From contig NZ_JACXZA010000006.1 in NCBI RefSeq assembly GCF_014779765.1, positions 124,001-188,000 on the forward strand: DNA of 64,000 nt, written 5' to 3'. The DNA comes from Paenibacillus terricola. GTDB lineage: Bacteria; Bacillota; Bacilli; Paenibacillales; Paenibacillaceae. The notes below the pieces were generated by a model, which searched no databases, was not told the DNA's origin, and saw only the letters and a program-made list of their open reading frames with translations. This document shows, piece after piece, positions 1 to 8,770 of this stretch. The translations under genes were made by a program, and so were the position numbers. The stretch's first letter is position 1. Each line of letters opens with the position of its first letter.

Positions 1-44
1 TATTAGGGTACAAATTAAGTACGGGATCATGCAGTAAGTAATGA

Positions 45-227
45 TTACGAGCGTGGGTCTGGACCGATTACCCATGTACCGCCTGGTTGAGGACCGACTG
101 GATCCTTCGTGTTCTCGAAGTGGTGGTCCGTGAAGTACAGGTCAATGTTAGGACCGCCGCTGCCTGCCATCGTTTCCTTAACATCAAGCACTTCAACAAC
201 TGGAGTTGCCCAAGTTTGTTTTGTCAT
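45..227 (-). CDS. Paeninodin-type lasso peptide precursor with long core
   Basis: A 60-aa precursor of a ribosomally made lasso peptide. The leader (residues 1-20) carries W6-x-x-P9-x-V11 followed by EVLDVKETM, which matches the paeninodin leader pattern (Tyr-x-x-Pro-x-Leu, then VLDV and TM). Thr19 is at -2 from the expected cleavage site, as the leader peptidase requires. The core would start at Ala21, and Asp29 is core position 9, which suits a nine-residue Ala1-Asp9 macrolactam. The core ends in Ser60; in paeninodin the terminal Ser is phosphorylated. The core is 40 residues, with a 31-residue loop and tail rich in Pro, Gly and Asp, against about 15-25 residues in known members. A strong AGGAGGTG ribosome site lies 8 bases before the ATG. 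It lies 30 bases downstream of the cyclase gene. Ring size and cleavage site are inferred by family analogy. Confidence 0.85.
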   Translation of the reverse strand: MTKQTWATPVVEVLDVKETMAGSGGPNIDLYFTDHHFENTKDPVGPQPGGTWVIGPDPRS

Positions 228-257
228 TGTTTTTCACCTCCTTTCAAAGCCTTACGT

Positions 258-2198
258 TTATGCTATTTGATTAGATAAGAATCGATGAATGACAATACAG
301 CGAAGGAGCAGTCTCATATCCGGATCGAAGGCCAGTTCCGGCCCTAGTTTTCCTCTTACTTTATCCAGCGATTTGAGCATTTGTTGTTGGTTCAATAAGC
401 CCGCAACTCGGCTATCACGACTTATCGCTTCAAGCTCTTCTACGAATCGGTCCCAGTCCGGCAGAATTCGATGAACCCAATCCGAGGCTTGAATGCCTCT
501 GGTACGCTGATTCAATCGAATCTGATCGGGAAGCCGATCCTTCATCGCTCTTCGAATTAATGCACGATCCATCCCTTGCTGCACATATTGCTCGAGCGGT
601 ACAGACAAGCAGAATTGAACAACTCGCGGATCGATCGTTGGATCACGCTCCAAGACCCCGAGCCGAAGCGATAGCTTCGTCGCAACCGTGCCCTGCATAC
701 TACTGACCGACGGCACATTGAAGTATCGCATCCGTTCATCCCTGATGTCCTGTGAGAAACCATTGATTCCAACATCAGATGACTTTAACCGCTCGAATAC
801 TTTAGTCGATCTAGCGAAGTCCGGATGAATCAGCTGCGGATCTTCTGAAGCCGTTCCTCTTGATTGGATTTTCTCCAATATCGGCATAGCCAGCCTACTA
901 ACGATTGGAACAAGCTGTTTCCTACCCATTCCCATAATTCTTCCGAAGTGCTTAAGCTCTTGGTTTAATCTCATGAAGCGGAACTGTTTCAATAGGTAGG
1001 CATAATAATGAACAGCGGATCCCCAGGAGATCGTATGATTACCTCTACCGCCGGTAAGAAGAATGCCAACATCTTGTCGAGCCGCTTCTTCACATATACC
1101 TTTTGCCCAGAACGAGTTTTCACCGAATTTATAAGGCATCTCCATCAGACTGAGCCAATCGTCGATCTCGGTGTATGAACTCTTCTCCGGAAAGTTTAGA
1201 TAATGATCAGAGATATTGCTTCCGACATGACGAACGGTCTCATGTATGTAAGGACGTTCATCCGCCAGTCGGCCTCTTGAGGTCCAGTCGACAAAATCAT
1301 CCGGCGGAATATAGCTGAAGGTATGTAACGTTCGATTAACACCATTCAACTCTCGAGCTGCTAAGCTAACAACGGATCCAGAATCAAGCCCTCCACTCAA
1401 ATGGGCTCCAATCTGCCGATTCGTGCGAAGCTTCGATTTGACCGCCTGTGAGAATACATCGAGAAAAGCTTCTTCATATTCCCCGTCTGAACGCAGCTTT
1501 AGAGGCTCCGGAAGCACAAAACTTGCGTAACGAGAAACCGTTAGATTACCTGCGACGAATGTAAATCGGTGAGCGGGCGGAAGCTGATCTATATCTTCAT
1601 AGACGGTTTCGCCACAATCCACGGAATCCAAAACAATGGGAATCGCCAGATATTGCGCCAGCCAAGATTCACGAATTGTCCCTCGAACTCCCTGCAGTCG
1701 AAGCAACGGCCGAATCATAGTCGAGAAGGCAAATTGATTCGAAGTTCGCGTATAGTACAATGTACGATTGCCAAAATGATCACGGGCCCCAAACATCGTC
1801 TGCGTACGCTGATCCCATATGACAAACGCATAATCGCCAATCATATATCGCGGAGCATTCGCTCCCCACTTCTGATAAGAGAGTAGGATCAGCTCGCAAT
1901 CGGATATGAAGATGCGACGAGCAGCCGATACTCCCAGCCGTTCGCACAGCTCCTCCCGATTATCCAGAATGACATCCGCTGTTATCACAAGCCCACTACT
2001 CTCGTCGACGTAGGGCATCGTTTGATAATACTCGTCAGGCAGGAATCGCTTCTCTCCGCATAGGAGCAGCGTCGTATCCTTCATCCAGCTGCTGATCGTA
2101 TCTACCTGGTACGAATGCAGTACCTCGGTAAGCATATGGTACTCATCGCTAGATATTTGTCCCTGATGATGATTGTGAATACCTAGGATGGCACTCAT
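258..2198 (-). CDS. Lasso peptide cyclase (asparagine synthetase-like)
   Basis: A 646-aa asparagine synthetase B homologue expected to adenylate the core Asp side chain and close the macrolactam ring. The N-terminal glutaminase-like domain (about 1-200) lacks the catalytic Cys2 of true glutamine amidotransferases: the protein begins MSAILG. The C-terminal domain has the ATP-binding PP-loop SGGLDS at 268-273. An in-frame start 22 codons upstream exists, but the ATG at 2198 follows a GGAGG site and gives the usual MSAI beginning. The precursor gene follows directly, an order opposite to the usual precursor-first arrangement. A promoter lies just upstream at about 2264-2291. Leader peptidase, RRE protein and kinase genes are not visible and may lie beyond the left edge. 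Confidence 0.9.
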   Translation of the reverse strand: MSAILGIHNHHQGQISSDEYHMLTEVLHSYQVDTISSWMKDTTLLLCGEKRFLPDEYYQTMPYVDESSGLVITADVILDNREELCERLGVSAARRIFISDCELILLSYQKWGANAPRYMIGDYAFVIWDQRTQTMFGARDHFGNRTLYYTRTSNQFAFSTMIRPLLRLQGVRGTIRESWLAQYLAIPIVLDSVDCGETVYEDIDQLPPAHRFTFVAGNLTVSRYASFVLPEPLKLRSDGEYEEAFLDVFSQAVKSKLRTNRQIGAHLSGGLDSGSVVSLAARELNGVNRTLHTFSYIPPDDFVDWTSRGRLADERPYIHETVRHVGSNISDHYLNFPEKSSYTEIDDWLSLMEMPYKFGENSFWAKGICEEAARQDVGILLTGGRGNHTISWGSAVHYYAYLLKQFRFMRLNQELKHFGRIMGMGRKQLVPIVSRLAMPILEKIQSRGTASEDPQLIHPDFARSTKVFERLKSSDVGINGFSQDIRDERMRYFNVPSVSSMQGTVATKLSLRLGVLERDPTIDPRVVQFCLSVPLEQYVQQGMDRALIRRAMKDRLPDQIRLNQRTRGIQASDWVHRILPDWDRFVEELEAISRDSRVAGLLNQQQMLKSLDKVRGKLGPELAFDPDMRLLLRCIVIHRFLSNQIA

Positions 2199-2263
2199 AG
2201 GCTCCTCCACTTCTCCTATATGCGATAATTCGATGTAATCAATCAACGTTACTTTATGTATCA

Positions 2264-2291
2264 ATTATACAACAAATGATACACATTGTAA
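2264..2291 (-). promoter_or_regulatory. Sigma-A-like promoter of lasso cyclase/precursor with inverted repeat
   Basis: On the minus strand, TTACAA (2291-2286) and a perfect TATAAT (2269-2264) are 16 bases apart. TGTATCA arms at 2257-2263 and (inverted) 2277-2283 flank the -10 with a 13-base spacer, so their centres are two helical turns apart: a plausible operator. The 43-base block 2250-2292 matches 35 of 43 positions of the promoter at 24821-24863. The rest of the 2292-2472 gap shows nothing else recognisable. Confidence 0.7.
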
Positions 2292-2472
2292 CTATGAATT
2301 CAAAAAAAATGTTGTGGTCCTTTAAAGATTTACAGCAATCGACAGTTGGGCTTATCTAAGTATGACTGACTGCATTAGTTCTGCATTTGACGCTCTCATA
2401 TTATATACGCTTCAACTCTTCGAGTGGTTTGATCTTTTTGAAACTTTTTACGAATTTATTTTTACTATCATA

Positions 2473-3666
2473 CTATGCTGCAGCTCGCTGCTTCTTCTTG
2501 CGCCAAGCCCATAGGAATGGGCGTAACGGGAAATACATGAAGTGGAGCCACTTGGGAAGAGGCAGAAGTTCGGCGTCGTAGGAGCTAGGGTACAACCTGC
2601 TCAACATCTGCCTCCACTTTTGCCCAGGTGACATCAATAGCGTTTTATACCCCTTAATATAAGCTTTAAGCTCTTCCGGTGTTTGACGCTCTATTATATG
2701 GACATGCTCGTTGATCATCTTGATCGCTTCTTTAGCGAGCTTGTGTGACCTCGCATGAATTTCTCTATTTTTTATACCGGAGCTCTCTATAGGCGAACGG
2801 AATATAGAATCCGATAGCAAGAGTGATTGGACTAATACGTGCATGCTATCTTTCATTCGAAAGCTCTCAGTAATGAAAGCCCAGTTCAGGTCTGTACGCC
2901 GCAGCATGAGATCAATGTCCGCTAGCCACCGTAATCGAAACCATCCATGCAGTGCGCCATGCAGCACCAGATAAACAAATAAATCCTCTTGACCAAGATA
3001 ATAGACGGGAAAGTTGGTTTTAGTCGTGGTCCTCTTGCGCTGCCATAGCTCAGAGAATGATGGCTCTTTATACGTATTGGAACTCATACGCCAATGCAAT
3101 TCAACCTGCACGCCTGTATCCGGATGCGTATACGGAAGGTTATGTCTCTTACGAATAACACTTTTTAATAATTGCGTCGTTTCCTTATCAGGCTTATACC
3201 CATGCTGCAAGAGGATAGACTCAGCTCGTTCAAATTCTTGTTCAGGCACAAGTAGATCGATATCCTTGGAGGTACGCAGTGAAAACTCTCCATACAACGC
3301 CTCCGCAAGCACTGGCCCTTTGAGTACAAGTGCCTTAATACCATTAGACTCAAGGTCTTTACAGAGTTGTTCCATACTGGCTGTTAATCTTAACATACTA
3401 TAAGTATTATGCATGTACATCTGATTCAGCTGCTTGGTAACTTCAATCGGGAACAAGGACTTATAGCTGCTCAATATGTTAGATGCTGCAACCGGATAGA
3501 CTCGATGTTGAAAGGCTAATTGAACAAACTTATCCCAGTCGATGGACTTGTCCAGTAAGCTTCTAATCTCTTGCTCTACAGATGCCGATTCTTTTCTGAT
3601 AATTGTAAGCAGTAACTGTAGTTCAATCGGAAAGGAATTAATACTAAGTTCTATTCCATTAACCAT
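2473..3666 (-). CDS. Lasso-associated nucleotidyltransferase family protein
   Basis: A 397-aa protein of the NTP_transf_5 (PF14907) type. The nucleotidyltransferase signature is visible as LKG at 115-117 and RTSKDIDLLV at 131-140, with the two metal-binding Asp residues in DID. Homologues are frequent in Firmicutes lasso clusters; in the pseudomycoidin system such an enzyme is reported to glycosylate the phosphorylated C-terminal Ser. The start at 3666 is preferred because AAGGGG lies 6 bases ahead; an ATG two codons upstream overlaps that site. It follows a glycosyltransferase gene by about 36 bases and precedes the lasso promoter. A role in tailoring the lasso tail is inferred from context; the sugar donor is unknown. 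Confidence 0.8.
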   Translation of the reverse strand: MVNGIELSINSFPIELQLLLTIIRKESASVEQEIRSLLDKSIDWDKFVQLAFQHRVYPVAASNILSSYKSLFPIEVTKQLNQMYMHNTYSMLRLTASMEQLCKDLESNGIKALVLKGPVLAEALYGEFSLRTSKDIDLLVPEQEFERAESILLQHGYKPDKETTQLLKSVIRKRHNLPYTHPDTGVQVELHWRMSSNTYKEPSFSELWQRKRTTTKTNFPVYYLGQEDLFVYLVLHGALHGWFRLRWLADIDLMLRRTDLNWAFITESFRMKDSMHVLVQSLLLSDSIFRSPIESSGIKNREIHARSHKLAKEAIKMINEHVHIIERQTPEELKAYIKGYKTLLMSPGQKWRQMLSRLYPSSYDAELLPLPKWLHFMYFPLRPFLWAWRKKKQRAAA

Positions 3667-3702
3667 CAACATCCCCTTCTCTTCTACAAATTAATCATCA
3701 CT

Positions 3703-4803
3703 TTATCGTTCTAGAACTGATTCGATAAAAGAAATAATATCCTCGATCGCATTGTCTTTGTTTATTCTAGATCTTCGTCCTGCACCCACATCTTGAATGG
3801 CGCCAACATAGGCCCTTGTCACGTGCAAAGTCTGTAATTGATGCCAAGTAATTCGTCGATAAGGATAGTCATCATGCAATGCCTCTATCGTATTGCGATC
3901 CTCTTGCATCGATGACCGGTCCAAGAGAAGCAGCGGCTTTCCTAAGGTCACTGCTTCTCCGACTGTTCCCCACCCTGGCTTCGTAATCACAATATCGCAC
4001 ATTGCCATATAATTTTGTGATTCTGTAACATCCTCAGGTATACGAATGATATTGTCTCCGTCAATGTCCAGACTGCTGGAAATAACGAAGAGACATGTCG
4101 GATCGTTCCACATCGCCATCTGCTGAAGATCGTTGATTTGAATACTCATGCCGATGGCAAAGAAAATCATTAATTTTTCTTTCTGAGGGTTATATTGTGA
4201 TTGCAGTCGAGCAACCACTTCCTCTTGCAAGGCACGACAAAAAAAGCCGGCCTCCATGTATCCAAGTCTCCCCCATCGAGGCTCTGCGGTGCCGCCAGCC
4301 AGACTTACAAAGTAATCCATATTCGCATAGGCATCGTACAGAGGTTCAAGCATCTTCTCATCCGTCATTTGTTTGTATGCCGTATGCCAAGTAAAGTTCG
4401 ATATTCCCATGGAAGCAATATCAGCAAGCTTTGCTGCTACAATTGGAACCGGTGAAATGTCTGAAATGACGAGATCAGCTTTTACTTGATATAGAAAGCG
4501 CCTTTCGCTTTCAATCTGGCTCGGCATGTTCTCCAAATAAGATAGGTAAACTTTCCCAAACCTCTCAGAATCGGGTTCGATCGAGCCTTCCTGCAGGATG
4601 TAGCCAAGGTCACTTGAGCACTTTCGATATTCGATCGGTACTGTTATATCAAGCAAGGACTGCTGGATAAAAGCTAATGGCTTCGCAGAACAAACAATTA
4701 ATCTAAGCTCGTTGACATCCTTCAGTAAACGACGGATAATCGCAATGCCTCGTGTCGCATGACCATATCCATAATCAGAGATGTAATAGCATATCGTCCT
4801 CAT
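3703..4803 (-). CDS. MurG-like (GT-B) glycosyltransferase family protein
   Basis: A 366-aa GT-B fold protein. The N terminus has GYGHATRG at 12-19, typical of the PF13528 group, which resembles MurG and UDP-glycosyltransferases. The C-terminal half carries a TKPGWGTVGEA segment, the donor-binding loop of GT28-like enzymes. No membrane segment or signal peptide is evident, so it should be cytosolic. It sits between manC (21 bases upstream) and the nucleotidyltransferase (36 bases downstream), apparently in one transcript. It could belong to the EPS pathway or modify the lasso peptide; the sequence alone does not decide. Confidence 0.75.
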   Translation of the reverse strand: MRTICYYISDYGYGHATRGIAIIRRLLKDVNELRLIVCSAKPLAFIQQSLLDITVPIEYRKCSSDLGYILQEGSIEPDSERFGKVYLSYLENMPSQIESERRFLYQVKADLVISDISPVPIVAAKLADIASMGISNFTWHTAYKQMTDEKMLEPLYDAYANMDYFVSLAGGTAEPRWGRLGYMEAGFFCRALQEEVVARLQSQYNPQKEKLMIFFAIGMSIQINDLQQMAMWNDPTCLFVISSSLDIDGDNIIRIPEDVTESQNYMAMCDIVITKPGWGTVGEAVTLGKPLLLLDRSSMQEDRNTIEALHDDYPYRRITWHQLQTLHVTRAYVGAIQDVGAGRRSRINKDNAIEDIISFIESVLER

Positions 4804-4824
4804 TATGAATCCCTAGCCTCTGAA

Positions 4825-6198
4825 CTATACTTTATAGCAGCTGGATGTAATTTCTTCCCAAGTGTTGAAAAGCTCAACGATTTGGTTCTCCTCTTGCTGC
4901 CGTCCGCTCTGAACAACGATCATCTCAATATCCTCGACAGCTCGCAGGCTGTGCAAGGTTTTCATCGGGATATGAAGAATATTGCCTGCACTCACCTTCA
5001 TGTAATTACCGTTCTGGATGAACTCTCCTTCACCCTTCACAATCGTCCATACTTCCTCGCGGTATACATGCATTCGGTAACTGAGATTCTCCCCAGCTCG
5101 GATGCCTACACGTTTGGTAGTGACGCAACGCCCATCCTCATAGTGCTGGTCGTCAAGTATTTTTACCCAGCCCCATTTTCTTTCTTCATATTTAGGCCCT
5201 TGATTGTAATTAATATAATCCTTTACTCGCGTACTTGCGCTCTTCGTAGAGACCAGTATTCCATCCGGGCTGGCTGCAACCACAATATTCGACAGACCTA
5301 TAATGGATACCGGTATATCGGTTTCATTGATTAAGTGTGTATTCTCACAATCTTCGCTTATGATTCCCTTGCCAATTTGGTTGTTTTTCATTTCTTCGGT
5401 TAATGTATTCCAAGTCCCGAGGTCCTTCCAGTACCCATCGTATGGAACTACTACGATATTGGCAGTCTTCTCGACAACCTGATAGTCGAAGCTGATTTTC
5501 GGCATTGATTGATACTGTCTGCTCAATTCGTCGTAATGAATCGGAAGATCCATCTGTTCAAGAATGGAAATCAAGTAGCCTAGCTTGAATGCGAATACGC
5601 CGCAATTCCACAAGGCCCCTTGTGTTAGAAGATCGGCAGCTTGAACCTCCGACGGCTTTTCACGAAAATAGCTTACTCGTTTATATCCCTCTTCAACTGG
5701 GTCATCGCATCTCTCAGGAATAATGTACCCGTACTTAGAGGATGGATAGGTAGGCATAACGCCAATTAACGCGAGATCAGCCTTAGATTCATTCAATGTA
5801 TCTTCCAGCTGTTTGACCGTTTCAAAGAAATGATTCTCTACATATGGATCTACAGGGAGTATGGCAATCGTTTCGTTCAAACTAACCCCTTTGATCGAAT
5901 AGAGATAAACGGCGGATAACGCGATCGCAGGAAAGGTATCCCTGCGCTCTGGTTCAATAATTAACGGAACATGACTGCCGACTTGGCTTTGCATCATTTC
6001 TACCTGCGTTTGACTAGTCGCAATATAACTGTCCTTCGTCAAGTTGTTGCTTTCAAGCTGTCCCCATACTTGCTGAACCATTGAAACAAACTGGCTGTCT
6101 TTATTTTCCAACACCTTCAGGAACTGTTTCGATCGTGCATCGTTGGATAACGGCCATAGCCTTGAACCTGACCCACCGGATAATAAAATGAGTTTCAC
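4825..6198 (-). CDS. manC: Mannose-1-phosphate guanylyltransferase
   Basis: A 457-aa enzyme making GDP-mannose from mannose-1-phosphate and GTP, the precursor for Gmd and Fcl. The pyrophosphorylase signature GGSGSRLWPLS is at the N terminus, and a cupin domain (roughly 345-440, WGW through LHSLRA) at the C terminus corresponds to the mannose-6-phosphate isomerase part of bifunctional ManC proteins. The reading frame is open 41 codons further upstream but has no ribosome site there. The GTG at 6198 follows GGAG by 8 bases and gives the family N terminus (M)KLILLSGG. A terminator separates it from the EPS genes upstream, so it may be transcribed partly on its own with the downstream lasso-side genes. 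Confidence 0.92.
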   Translation of the reverse strand: MKLILLSGGSGSRLWPLSNDARSKQFLKVLENKDSQFVSMVQQVWGQLESNNLTKDSYIATSQTQVEMMQSQVGSHVPLIIEPERRDTFPAIALSAVYLYSIKGVSLNETIAILPVDPYVENHFFETVKQLEDTLNESKADLALIGVMPTYPSSKYGYIIPERCDDPVEEGYKRVSYFREKPSEVQAADLLTQGALWNCGVFAFKLGYLISILEQMDLPIHYDELSRQYQSMPKISFDYQVVEKTANIVVVPYDGYWKDLGTWNTLTEEMKNNQIGKGIISEDCENTHLINETDIPVSIIGLSNIVVAASPDGILVSTKSASTRVKDYINYNQGPKYEERKWGWVKILDDQHYEDGRCVTTKRVGIRAGENLSYRMHVYREEVWTIVKGEGEFIQNGNYMKVSAGNILHIPMKTLHSLRAVEDIEMIVVQSGRQQEENQIVELFNTWEEITSSCYKV

Positions 6199-6257
6199 TT
6201 TCACCACTCCATTCGTTTTGCAGCAATTTCCACATTGCAAATCATGAAAATTGGCAC

Positions 6258-6285
6258 AAAAAAAAGGTTCACTTCGTAAGTGACC
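6258..6285 (-). terminator. Rho-independent terminator before manC
   Basis: On the minus strand GGTCACTT and AAGTGAACC pair around ACG with one bulge, followed by eight T. It lies between the UDP-sugar epimerase and manC, so it ends or attenuates the main EPS transcript. Confidence 0.75.
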
Positions 6286-6327
6286 TACTCGGTTCGTTTC
6301 ATTTAGAAAAGAGCAATCCAATTCGCT

Positions 6328-7368
6328 CTACTTGGAGAAGCTCATTTGATAGTATTCACAATACCAATTTGCAAATCGTTGCAGCCCTTCTTCAATGGAA
6401 GTCTTTGGCTTGAACCCAATAGCCTTCTCTAGTAAATCCGTTGAAGCATATGTAGCGGGTACATCTCCAGGTTTGATCGGTTCGAATGACTTATCGAATA
6501 CAACCTTCGTACCTAATGAAAGGCTTAGGCATCTCTCCAGCGTTTCAATAAACGTCATCAATTTCTCTGGGCTGCTATTTCCGATATTAAACACTCGATG
6601 AGGAGCCTTCTCCTCATCCGTCGGCGGATTATTAAGCAAGCGTTCGATTCCTTCGACAATATCATCAATATAAGTAAAATCACGATAAAGGTCATTCTCA
6701 AAATCACCATTATTGAAGATCTTGATGGGCTTGCCTGAGAAGTAGCTCTGCGTGAACCCGAAATAGGCCATATCTGGACGGCCCAACGGTCCATATACCG
6801 TAAAGAAACGCAGCCCGGTTGCTGGGATTTTATACAGATGACTATAGGTATGAGCCATTAATTCATTGGATTTCTTGGTAGCGGCATATAGCGAAACCGG
6901 ATTGTCAACGATATCAGTTTCCTCGAATGGCACCTTACGATTAGCACCATAGACAGAGCTTGAAGATGCATATACAAGATGATCCACTGGGAAGTGTCTG
7001 CATGCCTCAAGAATGTTATGGAAGCCAATAATATTGCTTTGAATATAGGCATCCGGATTCTCAATGGAATACCTAACACCGGCTTGAGCAGCTAGATTGA
7101 CGACAACATGAGGCCTATAAGTTTCGAACGCAGTAATAACCGTATCCTTATCTGATATATCACCTTTAATGAAGGTAAATTTCTCATAGGGCTTCAGCAG
7201 CTCTAACCGAGAATGCTTAAGGTTTACATCATAGTAATCATTAACATTGTCGATGCCGATGACACGGCATCCTTGTTCCAACAGTGTTCTAGCTAAATAA
7301 TAGCCAATGAACCCTGCTGCTCCCGTTACTAAATAGGTCTTACTTGTATCAAGAGTATTGTAATTCAT
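6328..7368 (-). CDS. UDP-glucuronate 4-epimerase (NAD-dependent epimerase/dehydratase)
   Basis: A 346-aa extended SDR enzyme predicted to interconvert UDP-glucuronate and UDP-galacturonate. It has the NAD-binding GAAGFIG (16-22), Ser residues at 135-138 and the catalytic Tyr161-x3-Lys165. The N-terminal IDNVNDYYDVNLK segment is characteristic of the CapI/LspL-type UDP-glucuronate epimerases rather than GalE. Its start overlaps the end of ugd by 20 bases, so the two are probably translationally coupled. Together they supply uronic acids for the polymer. Substrate preference is inferred from family and from the adjacent ugd. Confidence 0.88.
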   Translation of the reverse strand: MNYNTLDTSKTYLVTGAAGFIGYYLARTLLEQGCRVIGIDNVNDYYDVNLKHSRLELLKPYEKFTFIKGDISDKDTVITAFETYRPHVVVNLAAQAGVRYSIENPDAYIQSNIIGFHNILEACRHFPVDHLVYASSSSVYGANRKVPFEETDIVDNPVSLYAATKKSNELMAHTYSHLYKIPATGLRFFTVYGPLGRPDMAYFGFTQSYFSGKPIKIFNNGDFENDLYRDFTYIDDIVEGIERLLNNPPTDEEKAPHRVFNIGNSSPEKLMTFIETLERCLSLSLGTKVVFDKSFEPIKPGDVPATYASTDLLEKAIGFKPKTSIEEGLQRFANWYCEYYQMSFSK

Positions 7369-8719
7369 TATCCTTCAACTCCTTCGAACCTTCTTTACTC
7401 GTATGTTTTCTTCCAATCGAATGATACTCTACCCCCGCCTCTTGCATCTGTGCGACACTGTGAATATTACGTCCATCATACACAAGCGGAGTTCTCATTA
7501 GTTTCTTATACATTTCCGGAGTTATTGCCTTTACTTCTCCCCATTCAGTGAAAATGAAACAGACATTGGCCCCATCTAACGCATGTTCGATATGATCGAC
7601 ATACGTGATACTGCCTCTTCCATGCTTACCTTCCGGGTATATTCTGGCAAAGTTCTCCGCCCCAACAGGGTCATATGCATAGATATCAGCACCTTGTTCC
7701 AACAACAATGGAACATTCTCAAGCGATGCGGCTTCCCTCAAATCATCGGTTCCAGGCTTGAAGGTCAAGCCTAGTACCGCTACCTTAAGTCCATGCAAGG
7801 TAATGAGCCTTTTACTTGCCTTCTTATACAAAATCTTCTTCTGCTCTTCGTTGACATCGATGGCAGCCTTAACCGTCTTTAACTCGTATCCATGCTGTTT
7901 GGCAATATACTCTAATGCCTTGGTATCCTTCGGAAAGCAGGAACCCCCATAACCAATACCGGCATTCAGAAATTTGCTTCCGATCCGCTCATCGAAGCTC
8001 ATACCTCGAGAAACATCCTGAATGTCGGCCCCTACCAATTCGCAAAGATTCGCTATATCATTCATGTACGAAATCTTAAGGGCAAGAAAATCATTGGATG
8101 CATATTTGATCATTTCAGCCGATCTTCGATTTACAGAAACGATGGGCAAATGAAAAGGCTCATAGATCTGCATCAGCATCTCTTGAGCCCATTTGCTTTC
8201 TGTCCCTATAATAATTCGATCTGCATGAAGCGTATCATGTACCGCAGAACCCTGCGCCAAGAACTCTGGATTCGATGCAACTTCCACCCTCACATCGTTA
8301 ACCAGGAAATCACGGATAAATTGCTCTACTTTATCATTCGTACCGACTGGTACTGTTGATTTAACTACGACCAAACAATCCTTCTCAACCGATTCTGCGA
8401 TCTGTCTTGCAACTGTAGCAATGTAGGAAAGATTAGCTGACCCATCCGGCTGTTCTGGAGTTCCGACTCCTATAAAGATTGCATCCGCATCCCTGTAAGC
8501 TGACTGATAATCGGTAGTGTAATTCAATCTACCAGCAGAATAATTCTTCTGCATCAGTTCTTCCAAGCCCGCTTCAAATATTGGCGAAACACCGGATCTC
8601 ATTACGTTTACCTTATTCTCATCAATATCTACACAGGTTACTTGATGCCCCACCTCAGCAAAGCACACACCTGCGACTAAGCCTACATAACCTGTTCCTG
8701 CTACTGCGATTCTGACCAT
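7349..8719 (-). CDS. ugd: UDP-glucose 6-dehydrogenase
   Basis: A 456-aa enzyme oxidising UDP-glucose to UDP-glucuronate with two NAD+. The Rossmann motif GTGYVG is at 8-13. The catalytic Cys261 lies in GYGGSCFPKD, and the C-terminal UDP-binding domain is complete. A long run of G gives the ribosome site before the ATG. It uses the UDP-glucose made by GalU in the same locus and feeds the overlapping epimerase. Homologues in Bacillus (TuaD, YwqF) are activated by tyrosine phosphorylation by the BY-kinase; a BY-kinase is encoded in this operon. Confidence 0.95.
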   Translation of the reverse strand: MVRIAVAGTGYVGLVAGVCFAEVGHQVTCVDIDENKVNVMRSGVSPIFEAGLEELMQKNYSAGRLNYTTDYQSAYRDADAIFIGVGTPEQPDGSANLSYIATVARQIAESVEKDCLVVVKSTVPVGTNDKVEQFIRDFLVNDVRVEVASNPEFLAQGSAVHDTLHADRIIIGTESKWAQEMLMQIYEPFHLPIVSVNRRSAEMIKYASNDFLALKISYMNDIANLCELVGADIQDVSRGMSFDERIGSKFLNAGIGYGGSCFPKDTKALEYIAKQHGYELKTVKAAIDVNEEQKKILYKKASKRLITLHGLKVAVLGLTFKPGTDDLREAASLENVPLLLEQGADIYAYDPVGAENFARIYPEGKHGRGSITYVDHIEHALDGANVCFIFTEWGEVKAITPEMYKKLMRTPLVYDGRNIHSVAQMQEAGVEYHSIGRKHTSKEGSKELKDNELQYS

Positions 8720-8770
8720 GGTTTGGCCCCCCTTAATCTAAATATTAGTTGAAATGATTAATCACCAAGC

